64,000 bases of DNA from an uncultured Eubacteriales bacterium. Lineage in GTDB: Bacteria; Bacillota; Clostridia; Oscillospirales; Oscillospiraceae. A program made the translations under genes and the position numbers. The stretch is taken from contig UQWH01000002.1 of the NCBI GenBank assembly GCA_900544705.1, forward strand, positions 1 to 64,000, read 5' to 3'. The notes below the pieces were generated by a model. That model made no database searches and was not told the DNA's origin. It worked only from the letters and a program-made list of their open reading frames with translations. Positions 33,530 to 43,312 of the stretch are shown piece after piece (the first letter of the stretch is position 1; each line of letters starts with the position of its first letter).

Positions 33530-34567
33530 GTGACTAGACAGATTTCAGTCGGCGGAGTGAAGATCGGCGGAGGCGCGCCGGTTTCCATCCAGTCGATGCT
33601 CAATACGGCGACCACCGACGTGGAGGGCAGCCTCGCACAGCTTGCCGCGCTGAAGCAGGCAGGCTGCGAGATCGCCCGTCTTGCCGTCCCGGATATGCAG
33701 GCGGCTGAGGGCTTCCGGCGCATTGCGGAAAAATCTCCGCTGCCGCTGGTCGCGGACATCCATTTTGATTACCGTCTGGCGATCGCCGCGGCCGAGGGCG
33801 GCGCGGCAAAGATCCGCATCAACCCCGGCAATATCGGCGGGGAGAGCAATGTGCGCGCCGTGGTGGATTGCTGCCGCGCGCATCATATCCCCATCCGCAT
33901 CGGGGTCAACGGCGGCAGTCTGGATAAGATACTTCTGGAAAAATACGGCCATCCCACGGCGGAAGCGCTGGTGGAAAGTGCATTTTCCCACATTGCTTTG
34001 CTGGAAAAGTATGGATTCTACGACATCTGCGTGTCTATGAAGTCCAGCAGCGTGCCGCTCATGATGCAGGCTTACCGCCTGATGCACGAGAGAAGCGACT
34101 ATCCGCTGCACGTCGGCGTGACGGAGACCGGCACGGAGTACATGGGAACGATCAAATCCGCCATGGGCATCGGAGGCCTTCTGTGCATGGGCATAGGCGA
34201 TACCATCCGCGTGTCCCTGACGGCTGACCCCGTGCGCGAGGTCTACGCCGCCAAGGCGATCTTAAAGGCGGCCGGCCTGCGCCCGCAGGGCGTGAACCTG
34301 ATCTCCTGCCCGACCTGCGGCCGGACGAAGATCGACCTGATCGGGCTTGCAAACCGCGTGGAACAGGCGCTTCAGGACTGCGATAAGAACATCACCGTCG
34401 CGGTGATGGGCTGCGTTGTCAACGGCCCCGGCGAGGCGCGCGAGGCTGACGTTGGCATTGCCGGCGGCGACGGCTGCGGCGTGCTGTTCGTCAAGGGCGA
34501 GCTGCGCGAGAAGCTGCCCTATGATGAGCTTCTGCCGGCGCTGCTTGCCTACATAGAGAAACTTTAG
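33530..34567 (+). CDS. ispG: 4-hydroxy-3-methylbut-2-enyl diphosphate synthase
   Basis: 345 residues with a GTG start and GGAGG upstream. This iron-sulfur enzyme makes HMBPP, the next-to-last step of the MEP pathway, joining dxr in the same operon. The TIM-barrel half starts TRQISVGGVKIGGGAPVSIQ. The 4Fe-4S ligands are in LISCPTCGRTKIDL and in AVMGCVVNGPGEAREADVG. It begins 2 bases after the rseP stop, and polC follows 9 bases later. Confidence 0.96.
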   Translation: MTRQISVGGVKIGGGAPVSIQSMLNTATTDVEGSLAQLAALKQAGCEIARLAVPDMQAAEGFRRIAEKSPLPLVADIHFDYRLAIAAAEGGAAKIRINPGNIGGESNVRAVVDCCRAHHIPIRIGVNGGSLDKILLEKYGHPTAEALVESAFSHIALLEKYGFYDICVSMKSSSVPLMMQAYRLMHERSDYPLHVGVTETGTEYMGTIKSAMGIGGLLCMGIGDTIRVSLTADPVREVYAAKAILKAAGLRPQGVNLISCPTCGRTKIDLIGLANRVEQALQDCDKNITVAVMGCVVNGPGEAREADVGIAGGDGCGVLFVKGELREKLPYDELLPALLAYIEKL

Positions 34568-34576
34568 GAGCAAAAA

Positions 34577-37500
34577 ATGACCAATTCTGTCCCCTTGCTA
34601 CAGATGTTTTTTGAATATTCTCCGGAGGAACCGCTGCGTGCCGTTTTAGAGCAGGCGGCGGTTTGCCGTGCGGAGATCAGCAGGGAGGAGCGGCGCATTT
34701 CGCTGGAGGTGCGCTTCGACCGCTATGTTCCCGCGCAGGATCTGCAGGCGCTCAGCGAGGGCCTGCAGGCGCGCTACGGCATCCGCACGGTGGCCATTTC
34801 CCCACGGTTTCCCAAGGAGAGTGCGGCGCAGATGGAGGCCGCCGAGCTGAACCGCTGCCTGATCGCCGCCTATTCTCCCGCCGCCGCGACGCTGGCGGGC
34901 TGCCGCTGGGAGATCGCGGAAGGGGAAACGATGCTCTACCTGCGCGCCAACGGCAAGGATGCGCTGGCACCCTATCTCCCGGTGGCGGAGCGTCAGCTCA
35001 TGGAGCGCTTTTCCTTGCAGACGAAGATCAAGGTCGTGCCGGGAAGCACCGTGGAGGGCGAGGCGCTGTTCGAGGAAACGGAGAAGCTCCGGCAGGCGGC
35101 GATGAAGGACATTCCCGCGCCGGCCGTCCGCAGCGACGCACCGCAGAAAAAAGCCGCGGAGCCGGCTTCGTCCATGCTTTTCGGCAAGCCCTTCCGCGGG
35201 ACGACCGTGCCGATGCGAGAGGTGTCGCTGGAAAACGATATGGGTAGGGTGGTCGTCGAGGGCCGGGTGTTTGCGGTCAACCACAAGGAGCTCAAAAAAA
35301 GCAACGCATGGGTTGTATCTTTTGACATGACAGATTACACCGGCTCTCTGCGCATCAATCGCTATATGGATGCGGAGCTGGCCAAGCCTATCATCGAAAA
35401 AATCACAAAGCCAGGTATGTGGCTGCGCGTGTTCGGCAAGGTCAGCTTCAGCCGCTTTGAAAACGACATCGTGCTTGAGCCTATCGCCATCCAGCCGGCG
35501 CAGGCGCCGAAGCGCGAGGACACCGCGCCCGAAAAGCGCGTGGAGCTGCATCTGCATACCACGATGTCCATGATGGACGCACTGACCAAGACCGGCGAGG
35601 CTGTTGCAACGGCAGCTCGCTGGGGCCATAAGGCTATCGCGATCACCGATCACGGCGTGGCTTCCTCCTTCCCGGACGCGCTCAAGGCATCGAAGAACAA
35701 GGTCGCCGGAACGGATCAGAACATCAAGATCCTCTACGGCTGTGAGGGCTATTTCCTCGATATTACCGATGACCGCATTGCGGCGCACGGCAACGAAAGC
35801 CTCCCGCTGGATGGGGAATTTGTCGCATTTGATCTGGAAACGACCGGCCTTTCCAACACAAAGGATGCTATTACGGAGTTTGGTGCGGTGATCATCAAGG
35901 ACGGCGAGGTGCTGGACACCTTCCAGTCCTTCGTCGATCCGAAGCGCAGGCTCGACGAGAAAAACATCGAGCTGACCGGTATCACGGACGCGATGCTGGA
36001 GGGCGCACCGGAGATCTCCGAGGTACTGCCGGCGTTCCTTCGCTTCTGCGGAGATCGTCCGCTGGTGGCGCACAATGCGGAGTTCGACATCGGCTTCGTG
36101 AGAGCTGCCGCGCGTCACCTGAACATCGAATTTCATCCCACGTACATCGACACGCTGGTGCTGGCACGCAAGCTCCTGCCGGAGCTGAAAAAGCACAAGC
36201 TGGACATCGTCGCCGAAGCGCTCAAGCTGCCGGAATTCAACCATCACCGCGCTTCGGACGACGCGATGACCTGCGGTCTGATCTATGACCGGCTGGCAAA
36301 GCGTCTGCTGGAAAAGGGGATCACCGACCTTGCGGGCATGAACCGCGAAATGATGGCGCTGTCTGGGGAACTCAAACTCACCGGCCGCCGCCTGCACCCG
36401 CGTCATATTATTCTCTTTGCAAAGAACCAGACGGGTCTGCGGAACCTCTACCATCTGATCTCGGATTCCAACCTTAAATACTTCTACCGCAAAGCGCCCT
36501 GCATCCCGCGCTTCGAGCTGGAGCGCTACCGCGAGGGCCTGATCGTCGGCTCCGCCTGCGAGGCGGGCGAGTTGTTTCAGGCAATATTGGCGCAGGAACC
36601 GGAGGAAGAGCTGCTGCGCATCGCGTCCTTCTATGACTTTTTGGAAATTCAGCCGCTGAGCAACAACCGCTTCATGATCGCCAAGGGCATGGCGCGGGAC
36701 GACGAGGAGCTGCGCGGCTTCAACCGCACGATCGTCCGGCTGGGCGAGAAGCTGAACAAGCCGGTCTGCGCGACGGGCGACGTCCATTTCCTCAACCCGG
36801 AGGAGGAAATTTACCGACGCATTTTGCTGGCCACCAAGGGCTTCCCGGACTGCGACCGCGAAAATCCGCTCTACTTCCACACGACGGACGAGATGCTGGA
36901 GGAATTCTCCTATCTGGGCGAGGAAAAAGCCCGCGAGGTCGTGGTGATGAACACCAACCTCATCGCCGACATGTGCGATACCATCCGCCCGGTGCCGCAC
37001 AATCTGTTTGCCCCGAAGATCGAAAATTCAGTGGAAGATCTGAAATCTCTGGTTTACGGCAAGATGCACCGGCTCTATGGTGAAAACCCGCCGGAGTTGA
37101 TTACCCAGCGCGTGGATACGGAGATGCACGACATCATCACCTGCCACTACGATGTGATCTATATGTCCGCGCAGAAGCTCGTGCAGAATTCGCTGGAAAA
37201 CGGCTATCTGGTCGGTTCGCGTGGTTCGGTCGGTTCCTCGCTCGTGGCCTTCATGTCCGGCATTACGGAGGTCAACTCCCTCCCGCCGCATTACCGTTGC
37301 CCGAAGTGCAAATACTGCACCTTTGAGGTGCCGGAGGGAATCAACTGCGGCGCCGACCTGCCTGACGCCAAGTGCCCGGAGTGCGGCGAGCAGCTGGACA
37401 AGGATGGCTTCAACATCCCGTTTGAGACCTTCCTCGGCTTCGGCGGCGACAAGGTGCCGGATATCGACCTGAACTTCTCCGGCGAATACCAGTCGCGCGC

Positions 37501-38899
37501 GCACCAGTACTGCATTGAAATGTTCGGCGCGAGCCACGTGTTCCGCGCCGGAACGATCGGCACCGTCGCGGAAAAGACCGCCTACGGCTATGTAAAAAAG
37601 TACCTCTCCGATCGGTCGATGATCGTTTCCCGCGCGGAGGAAAACCGGCTGGCCGCAGGCTGCGTCGATGTGCGCCGGACGACCGGCCAGCACCCCGGCG
37701 GTCTGGTCGTCATCCCGCAGGAAAACGAGATCTGGGATTTCTGCCCGGTGCAGCATCCGGCGGACGACCCGGACACCGATATCATCACGACGCACTTTGA
37801 ATATCACTCCATGGAGGAAAACCTCCTGAAGCTGGATATGCTGGGTCACGACGACCCGACGATGATCCGCATGATGGAGGATATGACGGGCGTGGACGCC
37901 CAGAAGATCCCCCTGGACGATCAGGACACAATGTCCATTTTCCTTTCCAGCAAGGTGCTGGGCTATGAGCACGATCCCATCCTGAGCGAAGTCGGCACGG
38001 TCGGCATCCCGGAATTCGGCACGAGCTTTACCCGCGGAATGCTCATGGACACCAAACCGACGCAGTTCGATACGCTCATCCGCCTGTCCGGCTTCTCCCA
38101 CGGCACGGACGTGTGGCTGGGCAACGCAAAGGATCTGATCCTCAGCGGTACGGCGACGGTCGGACAGGCCATCGGCTGCCGCGACGACATCATGCTTTAT
38201 CTGATCAAATGCGGCCTGCCGGAAAAGCGTGCGTTCAAATTCATGGAGGCCGTCCGTAAAGGCGCGATCCACAAGGGCAAGCCATGGCCGGACGGCATCG
38301 TGGAAGAAATGCAGGAGCACAACGTCCCGGAATGGTACATCGAGTCCTGCCGGAAGATCAAGTACCTCTTCCCGAAGGCGCACGCCGCAGCCTACGTGAT
38401 GATGGCTTTCCGCATCGCGTGGTTCAAGGTGCATCATCCTCTGGCCTTCTACGCGGCTTATTTCTACCGCCGCAGCCAGAAGGACGGCTTCGACGCGGTC
38501 ATGATGACCAATGGCATCGACACGGTCAAGACGCACATCAAGGAGATCTCCGGCAATCCGGATCGCTCCGCCAAGGACGACGACCTGCTGACGACGCTGG
38601 AGGTCTGCTACGAGTTCTATCTGCGCGGTTTTGAATTTGCGCCGATCGACCTCTATGAATCTCATGCGACAAAGTTCCTGATGAAAGACGGCCGGCTGCT
38701 GCCGCCCTTTGTTGCGGTTTCCGGCCTGGGCGAAACGGCTGCATGGGACATTATGGAGGGCCGCAAGGGCCAGAAGTTCGTTTCCGTCGACGAGTTTGCC
38801 GCCGCCTGCCCGAAGGTTTCCAAAACACACATTGAAAATCTCAAGCAGGCGGGCGCCTTCGGCGATCTGCCGGACACCAGCCAGATGACGCTGTTCTGA
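34577..38899 (+). CDS. polC: DNA polymerase III PolC (Gram-positive type)
   Basis: 1440 residues, normal for PolC. Domains in order: an N-terminal region (1-210), OB fold (about 215-310), a PHP domain beginning RVELHLHTTMSMMDA near 320, and the inserted DEDD proofreading exonuclease from about 415 (FDLETTG, LVAHNAEFDIGF, HRASDDAMTCG). After the second PHP part come a zinc finger near 905 (CPKCKYC ... CPECG) and the polymerase palm with PDIDLNFSGEYQ near 960. It is the replicative polymerase of low-GC Gram-positives. It is the last gene of the block starting with pyrH; no clear terminator follows. Confidence 0.98.
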   Translation: MTNSVPLLQMFFEYSPEEPLRAVLEQAAVCRAEISREERRISLEVRFDRYVPAQDLQALSEGLQARYGIRTVAISPRFPKESAAQMEAAELNRCLIAAYSPAAATLAGCRWEIAEGETMLYLRANGKDALAPYLPVAERQLMERFSLQTKIKVVPGSTVEGEALFEETEKLRQAAMKDIPAPAVRSDAPQKKAAEPASSMLFGKPFRGTTVPMREVSLENDMGRVVVEGRVFAVNHKELKKSNAWVVSFDMTDYTGSLRINRYMDAELAKPIIEKITKPGMWLRVFGKVSFSRFENDIVLEPIAIQPAQAPKREDTAPEKRVELHLHTTMSMMDALTKTGEAVATAARWGHKAIAITDHGVASSFPDALKASKNKVAGTDQNIKILYGCEGYFLDITDDRIAAHGNESLPLDGEFVAFDLETTGLSNTKDAITEFGAVIIKDGEVLDTFQSFVDPKRRLDEKNIELTGITDAMLEGAPEISEVLPAFLRFCGDRPLVAHNAEFDIGFVRAAARHLNIEFHPTYIDTLVLARKLLPELKKHKLDIVAEALKLPEFNHHRASDDAMTCGLIYDRLAKRLLEKGITDLAGMNREMMALSGELKLTGRRLHPRHIILFAKNQTGLRNLYHLISDSNLKYFYRKAPCIPRFELERYREGLIVGSACEAGELFQAILAQEPEEELLRIASFYDFLEIQPLSNNRFMIAKGMARDDEELRGFNRTIVRLGEKLNKPVCATGDVHFLNPEEEIYRRILLATKGFPDCDRENPLYFHTTDEMLEEFSYLGEEKAREVVVMNTNLIADMCDTIRPVPHNLFAPKIENSVEDLKSLVYGKMHRLYGENPPELITQRVDTEMHDIITCHYDVIYMSAQKLVQNSLENGYLVGSRGSVGSSLVAFMSGITEVNSLPPHYRCPKCKYCTFEVPEGINCGADLPDAKCPECGEQLDKDGFNIPFETFLGFGGDKVPDIDLNFSGEYQSRAHQYCIEMFGASHVFRAGTIGTVAEKTAYGYVKKYLSDRSMIVSRAEENRLAAGCVDVRRTTGQHPGGLVVIPQENEIWDFCPVQHPADDPDTDIITTHFEYHSMEENLLKLDMLGHDDPTMIRMMEDMTGVDAQKIPLDDQDTMSIFLSSKVLGYEHDPILSEVGTVGIPEFGTSFTRGMLMDTKPTQFDTLIRLSGFSHGTDVWLGNAKDLILSGTATVGQAIGCRDDIMLYLIKCGLPEKRAFKFMEAVRKGAIHKGKPWPDGIVEEMQEHNVPEWYIESCRKIKYLFPKAHAAAYVMMAFRIAWFKVHHPLAFYAAYFYRRSQKDGFDAVMMTNGIDTVKTHIKEISGNPDRSAKDDDLLTTLEVCYEFYLRGFEFAPIDLYESHATKFLMKDGRLLPPFVAVSGLGETAAWDIMEGRKGQKFVSVDEFAAACPKVSKTHIENLKQAGAFGDLPDTSQMTLF

Positions 38900-38970
38900 A
38901 AGAAATGAACAATTTTCAATGTTAATTTTCGTATATTTCAACAAAGAATGGCGAGAAAATGGAAAATGGA

Positions 38971-38999
38971 TTGCCGTTTTCCGGAAAATCGGTTATACT
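38971..38999 (+). promoter_or_regulatory. Promoter of the uridine phosphorylase gene
   Basis: TTGCCG (38971-38976), 17 bases, TATACT (38994-38999). The spacer contains the palindrome TTTTCCGGAAAA, a possible operator. Confidence 0.65.
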
Positions 39000-39033
39000 A
39001 ATTAGACATCACTACATAAGGAGTGCCTAAATT

Positions 39034-39804
39034 ATGCAAAAACTTGAAAAACAGTTTCATATTCATTGCGTAGAGGGCGATGTCGGCCGCTACTGCATCC
39101 TGCCCGGCGATCCCGGCCGCTGCGAGTCCATCGCCGCACTGTTTGACGACGCCAAGCACGTCGCGCAGAACCGTGAATTCAATATCTACACCGGCACGCT
39201 GCTGGGCGAAAAGGTCAGCGTCTGCTCCACCGGCATCGGCGGCCCGTCGGCCTCCATCGCTATGGAAGAGCTGCACAACATCGGTGCGGATACTTTCATC
39301 CGTGTCGGCACCTGCGGCGGCATCAATCTGGACGTGCAGTCCGGCGATATCGTCGTTGCCACCGGCGCCATCCGCTATGAGCATACCTCCCGCGAGTATG
39401 CGCCCATTGAGTACCCGGCGGTCGCCAATCTGGACATCACCGTCGCGCTGCGTCAGGCGGCACTTGCGATGGGCAAGCGCACGCACACCGGCGTCGTGCA
39501 GTGCAAGGATGCCTTCTACGGCCAGCACAGCCCGGCCAAGATGCCCGTTTCCTACGAGCTGCTGAACAAGTGGGAAGCATGGAAGCGCCTGGGCGTCCTT
39601 GCCAGCGAGATGGAATCCGCTGCGCTGTTCGTCGTTGCCGATGCACTGGGCTGCCGCTGCGGTTCCTGCTTCCATGTGATCTGGAATCAGGAGCGTGAGG
39701 CTGCCGGCCTTGACCAGAAGATGAGCGAGGACACCAGCGCTGCCGTGCACGTCGGCGTGGAAGCGCTCAAACTGCTGATCGAGCAGGACAGAAAGACAAA
39801 ATAA
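39034..39804 (+). CDS. udp: Uridine phosphorylase-like nucleoside phosphorylase
   Basis: 256 residues. The NP-I fold shows the phosphate-binding [11 protein letters not shown], the [16 protein letters not shown] loop, [18 protein letters not shown] and the ribose-binding SEMESAALF. It splits uridine (perhaps also deoxyuridine) with phosphate for salvage. The FYGQHSP segment suits uridine rather than purine nucleosides. A good promoter and AAGGAG precede it; a small membrane protein gene follows after 60 bases. Exact nucleoside specificity is not certain. Confidence 0.88.
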   Translation: MQKLEKQFHIHCVEGDVGRYCILPGDPGRCESIAALFDDAKHVAQNREFNIYTGTLLGEKVSVCSTGIGGPSASIAMEELHNIGADTFIRVGTCGGINLDVQSGDIVVATGAIRYEHTSREYAPIEYPAVANLDITVALRQAALAMGKRTHTGVVQCKDAFYGQHSPAKMPVSYELLNKWEAWKRLGVLASEMESAALFVVADALGCRCGSCFHVIWNQEREAAGLDQKMSEDTSAAVHVGVEALKLLIEQDRKTK

Positions 39805-39864
39805 ACAGAAAAAACGGGAACTTTTTCGACAGTTCTCCGTCGAAAGACCAAAGAGGTGGAGTCA

Positions 39865-40122
39865 ATGGGACGCTATTGGTGGATTACATGGATCAAGGTG
39901 GGTGTGGCGCTGGTATTTGCAGGCGTGCTGATTCTGGTTGCCCGCTTTGAAGTGAATAAGTGGCTTTCCAAGTACGCGGTCGAGGCTCCGGCGGAGCATG
40001 CGAAGTTCTACGAAAAGCTTGATCTTGAAAACCTTGTTTTTGATTTTGCGAACAGCTATGCGCAGGAGGCAATGGAGGAGTCCGACGCCGAGCGCACACA
40101 AATCACGGATCATATTTCCTGA
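39865..40122 (+). CDS. Small membrane protein after udp
   Basis: 85 residues from the ATG at 39865, with GAGGTGGA upstream. A single membrane helix (about 8-28, WIKVGVALVFAGVLILVARF) is followed by a soluble charged tail (KFYEKLDLENLVFDFANSYA) that looks helical. I do not recognise it. It is probably co-transcribed with udp and ends at the terminator at 40127-40154. Confidence 0.65.
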   Translation: MGRYWWITWIKVGVALVFAGVLILVARFEVNKWLSKYAVEAPAEHAKFYEKLDLENLVFDFANSYAQEAMEESDAERTQITDHIS

Positions 40123-40126
40123 AAGC

Positions 40127-40154
40127 AACGGCCTGCATGGAAATGCAGGCCGTT
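40127..40154 (+). terminator. Hairpin terminator after the udp operon
   Basis: AACGGCCTGCAT-GGAA-ATGCAGGCCGTT is a 12-bp stem. The U-run (GGTTAT) is weak, so efficiency is uncertain. Confidence 0.6.
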
Positions 40155-40218
40155 GGTTATGATAAAACTGCCGCCCCGGCTATTGCCGAGGCGGCATGAT
40201 CTGTTTTCGGGCTTTCAA

Positions 40219-42210
40219 TTATTTGTCGCTCTGCTTTTTCTTTGCAAGAACGAATGCCGCTACGAAGCACATGCCGGCTGCGCCGAGCAAACAGTACCAG
40301 ACCGTCAGATTCGTTGTGTCGCCGGTCTGCGCGGCATCCAGCTTCTTCCACTGCGCGACGTAGGTGGCGTTGCCGGTTACGGTGTCGGCGACTGCGAGCT
40401 TCCAGCCTGCGAAGACGTAGCCCTTGCGGGTCGGCTCCTTGCCCTCAAACTTCGGGGTTGCTTCGCCGGAGAGCAGGCCTTCGTAGACCTGATCCTTGAA
40501 GATTTCCTCATTCTCTACGCCGTCGGTGTAGGTGACGGTGTACTTCGTTTCCTCGTCGTCGGGGGTGCCGTTGCCGTTCTTGTCATCCTTCCACTGTGCG
40601 ACATAGGTGACATTGCCGGTCACTTTTTCGGCGACTGCGGGCTTCCAGCCTGCGAAGATGTAGCCCTTACGGGTCGGCTCCCTGCCGTCGAACTTCGGCG
40701 TTGCTTCGCCGCTGAGCAGACCTTCGTAGACCTGATCCTTGAAGATTTCCTCATTCTCTACGCCGTCGGTGTAGGTGACGGTGTACTTCGTTTCCTCGTC
40801 GTCGGGGGTGCCGTTGCCGTTCTTGTCATCCTTCCACTGTGCGACATAGGTGACATTGCCGGTCACTTTTTCGGCGACTGCGGGCTTCCAGCCTGCGAAG
40901 ATGTAGCCCTTACGAGCCGGCTCCCTGCCGTCGAACTTCGGCGTTGCTTCGCCGCTGAGCAGACCCTCGTAGACCTGATCCTTGAAGACCTCTTCACCCT
41001 CTACACCGTCCGTGTAGGTGACGGTGTATTTCGTTTCCTCGTCGTCGGGAACGCTGTTGCTGTTCCTGTCATCCTTCCACTGTGCGACATAGGTGACATT
41101 GCCGGTCACGGTGTCGGCGACTGCGGGCTTCCAGCCTGCGAAGATGTAGCCCTTACGAGCCGGCTCCCTGCCGTCGAACTTCGGCGTTGCTTCGCCGCTG
41201 AGCAGACCCTCGTAGACCTGATCCTTGAAGACCTCTTCACCCTCTACACCGTCCGTGTAGGTGACGGTGTATTTCGTTTCCTCGTCGTCGGGAACGCCGT
41301 TGCTGTTCCTGTCATCCTTCCACTGTGCGACATAGGTGACATCGCCGGTCACGGTAGGTGCAACGGTGGGCTCCCAGCGGATAAAGACATGACCCTCCCA
41401 GTAGGGCTTATCCGTTACGCCTTCCCATGCTGGTGTCGGCGTGCCGGGCAGGAGATCCGGGTGTTTCTGCTCCGCAAAGGCTGCACCATTGGCTGCGCCG
41501 TCGGTGTAGGTGACGGTGTATTTCATCTCCTCGTCGTCGGGAACACCGCTACCGTTCATGTCGACCTTCCACTGTGCGACGTAGGTGGCGTTGCCGGTTA
41601 CGGTGCCGGCGACTGCGGGCTTCCAGCCTGCGAAAACATAGCCCTCGCGGGTCGGGGTGCCGCCTGCGAACGCCGGCGTTGCGGTGCCGGCCGTAAGGCC
41701 GCTGTAGACCTGATCCTTAAAGACCTCTTCACCGTCAACACCGTCGGTGTAGGTAACCGTGTATGTATCAACACTGGGGGTTGTGTCCTTATAAACAAGG
41801 TAGAAGTTCTTGGAGCAGGGGTACGGCTCACTGCCGGTGACGTTCGCGGTAGCATTTACTTTGTCTCTGCTCCAGTTATAGAACGGCTTTTGTTCCTGAC
41901 CCTTGGTATAGTAGCTGGCAAATTCCCAGCCGGTCCAGTCCGTGGTCGCTGCGCCGACATTGGTCGGATAGAAGTCTTTCAGATTAGCACTGTGGTTGTA
42001 ACCGGAATGACCGGTCGAGTCCTGACAGGTTACCGTGATCGTGTTGATCAGCTCAGGGTTCTGATAGCCGAGTGGCTTGCTGCTGTCGAGAACGACCTTG
42101 TAGATCTTAACTGAGATCTTATGTCCCGTGCCGTTGGCGGCAAAAGAAACGGTGACCAGACCCAGTACGAGAACGATGGACAAGAGCAGAGCCAGAATTC
42201 TTTTCTTCAT
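40219..42210 (-). CDS. Surface protein with six InlB-like repeats and EF-hand-like linkers
   Basis: 663 residues from the ATG at 42210 (AAAGG 9 bases upstream); a Sec signal ends at VSFAANG. A unique N-terminal domain of ~125 residues is followed by six repeats of 81-83 residues. Each starts YTVTYTDG, has GY(I/V)FAGWKP and YVAQWK as in Listeria-Bacteroides/InlB B-repeats, and ends in a loop such as DDKNGNGTPDDEE, which has the D-x-N-x-N-G-x-x-D-x-x-E order of a calcium loop. The C-terminus has QTGDTT, a helix and the tail KKKQSDK: like a wall anchor but without LPxTG. An adhesin or wall-spanning stalk is likely. Confidence 0.85.
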   Translation of the reverse strand: MKKRILALLLSIVLVLGLVTVSFAANGTGHKISVKIYKVVLDSSKPLGYQNPELINTITVTCQDSTGHSGYNHSANLKDFYPTNVGAATTDWTGWEFASYYTKGQEQKPFYNWSRDKVNATANVTGSEPYPCSKNFYLVYKDTTPSVDTYTVTYTDGVDGEEVFKDQVYSGLTAGTATPAFAGGTPTREGYVFAGWKPAVAGTVTGNATYVAQWKVDMNGSGVPDDEEMKYTVTYTDGAANGAAFAEQKHPDLLPGTPTPAWEGVTDKPYWEGHVFIRWEPTVAPTVTGDVTYVAQWKDDRNSNGVPDDEETKYTVTYTDGVEGEEVFKDQVYEGLLSGEATPKFDGREPARKGYIFAGWKPAVADTVTGNVTYVAQWKDDRNSNSVPDDEETKYTVTYTDGVEGEEVFKDQVYEGLLSGEATPKFDGREPARKGYIFAGWKPAVAEKVTGNVTYVAQWKDDKNGNGTPDDEETKYTVTYTDGVENEEIFKDQVYEGLLSGEATPKFDGREPTRKGYIFAGWKPAVAEKVTGNVTYVAQWKDDKNGNGTPDDEETKYTVTYTDGVENEEIFKDQVYEGLLSGEATPKFEGKEPTRKGYVFAGWKLAVADTVTGNATYVAQWKKLDAAQTGDTTNLTVWYCLLGAAGMCFVAAFVLAKKKQSDK
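40345..41768 (-). repeat. Tandem 243-bp coding repeats (six units)
   Basis: The landmark coding YTVTYTDG recurs at 40521, 40764, 41007, 41250, 41499 and 41742: spacing 243, 243, 243, 249 and 243. The units between about 40500 and 41270 are nearly identical in DNA, pointing to recent duplication. Confidence 0.95.
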
Positions 42211-42386
42211 TACTTTCATCCTTTCAAAAATAGCGGTTTGCGGCAGAAAACACAGTGCCAAGCGCTTCCCTGCAGCGGGTTAAGTGTTTACTACATGTTC
42301 ATACCATATTTTTGTTTGAAGTGAGAAATGTCTCAATTTATTGATTACGCGACAGCATTTTAAAATTTTGTACAAAATTATGGACG

Positions 42387-42415
42387 TTGCCTTTTTCGGG
42401 AATCTGTGGTATGCT
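42387..42415 (+). promoter_or_regulatory. Promoter of the ylmH-like gene
   Basis: TTGCCT (42387-42392), 17 bases, TATGCT (42410-42415), 25 bases before the ATG. The rest of 42262-42386 is AT-rich with no gene seen. Confidence 0.6.
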
Positions 42416-42439
42416 CAGGGCAGAAAAGAGGAATGAGCC

Positions 42440-43216
42440 ATGGCAAACGAAAAGACCATTGCGGCGCTTGCCGCCACCGAGGCGGAACGGATGCTGCTGG
42501 TGCGTGTCTGCGACAGGCTGGAACGGGCGGAACGGCGCGGGCAGCCTGCGTCGACCTTTTTCCTGACGCCGCGTGAGCGTGAACTTGTGGGACAGATCCT
42601 GCCGCAGGCCGGCTTTTTCGGCGGCACGGAGGGCGCGGAGCGCACGGTCGCGTATTATCTGCCGGACTATCTGACGCCGGAGGACTATTTTGAGGATGGG
42701 CCGGTGGCCTGCCTGCGCGCTTCCTTTTATGAGGAAAACGCGCTCTCGCACCGCGACATCCTCGGCGCGCTGATGGGCGCGGGACTGCGGCGGGACGCGA
42801 TCGGAGATATTTATGTGCGCGAGCGCCAGTGTGATTTTTTTATTCTGACGGAGCTGGTGCAGTATCTTCTGGATAATTTGACCTCCGCGGGACGGGCGGC
42901 GCTGCGCGTGAAGCGCATCGCGCTTTCCGAAGTGCAGCGCCCGGAGCAGCGCCTGCGGGAGCTGCGGGTGACGGTCTCTTCGCTGCGGCTGGATGGCGTG
43001 CTTTCCGCGGTTTTTCATCTCAGCCGGGCGGATGCGGCGCAGGCGGTCAACGCCGGGCGGGTCATGCTGAACGACATCTGCTGCCTGAAACCGGATCGCC
43101 AGCTTGCGCAGGAGGATGTGATCGCTCTGCGCGGTAAGGGAAAAATGAAAGTGCTCTCCCTTGGCGGGGAGACCCGCCGCGGCCGGCTGGCGCTCACAGT
43201 CGGAATATATGAGTAA
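42440..43216 (+). CDS. ylmH: YlmH-like S4-domain RNA-binding protein
   Basis: 258 residues. The N-terminal two thirds match YlmH (PRERELVGQILPQAGFFGGT, AVLGALMG-type GALMGAGLRRDAIGDIYV). The C-terminal S4 domain (about 180-250, SSLRLDGVLSAVFHLSRADA then VMLNDICCLKPDRQLAQEDV) binds RNA. YlmH is reported to act in ribosome rescue, handling peptidyl-tRNA on split 50S subunits. It usually lies near division genes; here it stands alone with its own promoter and a very long following hairpin. Confidence 0.9.
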   Translation: MANEKTIAALAATEAERMLLVRVCDRLERAERRGQPASTFFLTPRERELVGQILPQAGFFGGTEGAERTVAYYLPDYLTPEDYFEDGPVACLRASFYEENALSHRDILGALMGAGLRRDAIGDIYVRERQCDFFILTELVQYLLDNLTSAGRAALRVKRIALSEVQRPEQRLRELRVTVSSLRLDGVLSAVFHLSRADAAQAVNAGRVMLNDICCLKPDRQLAQEDVIALRGKGKMKVLSLGGETRRGRLALTVGIYE

Positions 43217-43227
43217 ATAATAAGGAA

Positions 43228-43270
43228 TGACACAAAACGGTCAGCATTTTATGCTGACCGTTTTGTGTCA
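43228..43270 (+). terminator. 20-bp perfect hairpin after ylmH
   Basis: TGACACAAAACGGTCAGCAT-TTT-ATGCTGACCGTTTTGTGTCA. The internal T-run (CCGTTTTG) and the length suggest a terminator, though no clean U-run follows the stem. Confidence 0.65.
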
Positions 43271-43312
43271 AAATCGGACGGAAATCATACGATGAAGTGG
43301 GAGGGAGCTTCT

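Noticed and set aside
34646..37000. 784-codon minus-strand frame opposite polC
   Set aside because: The same GC-bias artefact; polC has all its domains on the plus strand.
40345..41768. CRISPR array
   Set aside because: The repeat unit is 243 bases, coding and contiguous, without short repeats and unique spacers.
40153..42114. 653-codon open frame on the plus strand opposite the repeat protein
   Set aside because: It is the exact antisense of the 243-bp repeats, has no signal, no ribosome site of note and mirrors the repeat period. The minus-strand protein has a signal peptide and known repeat fold.
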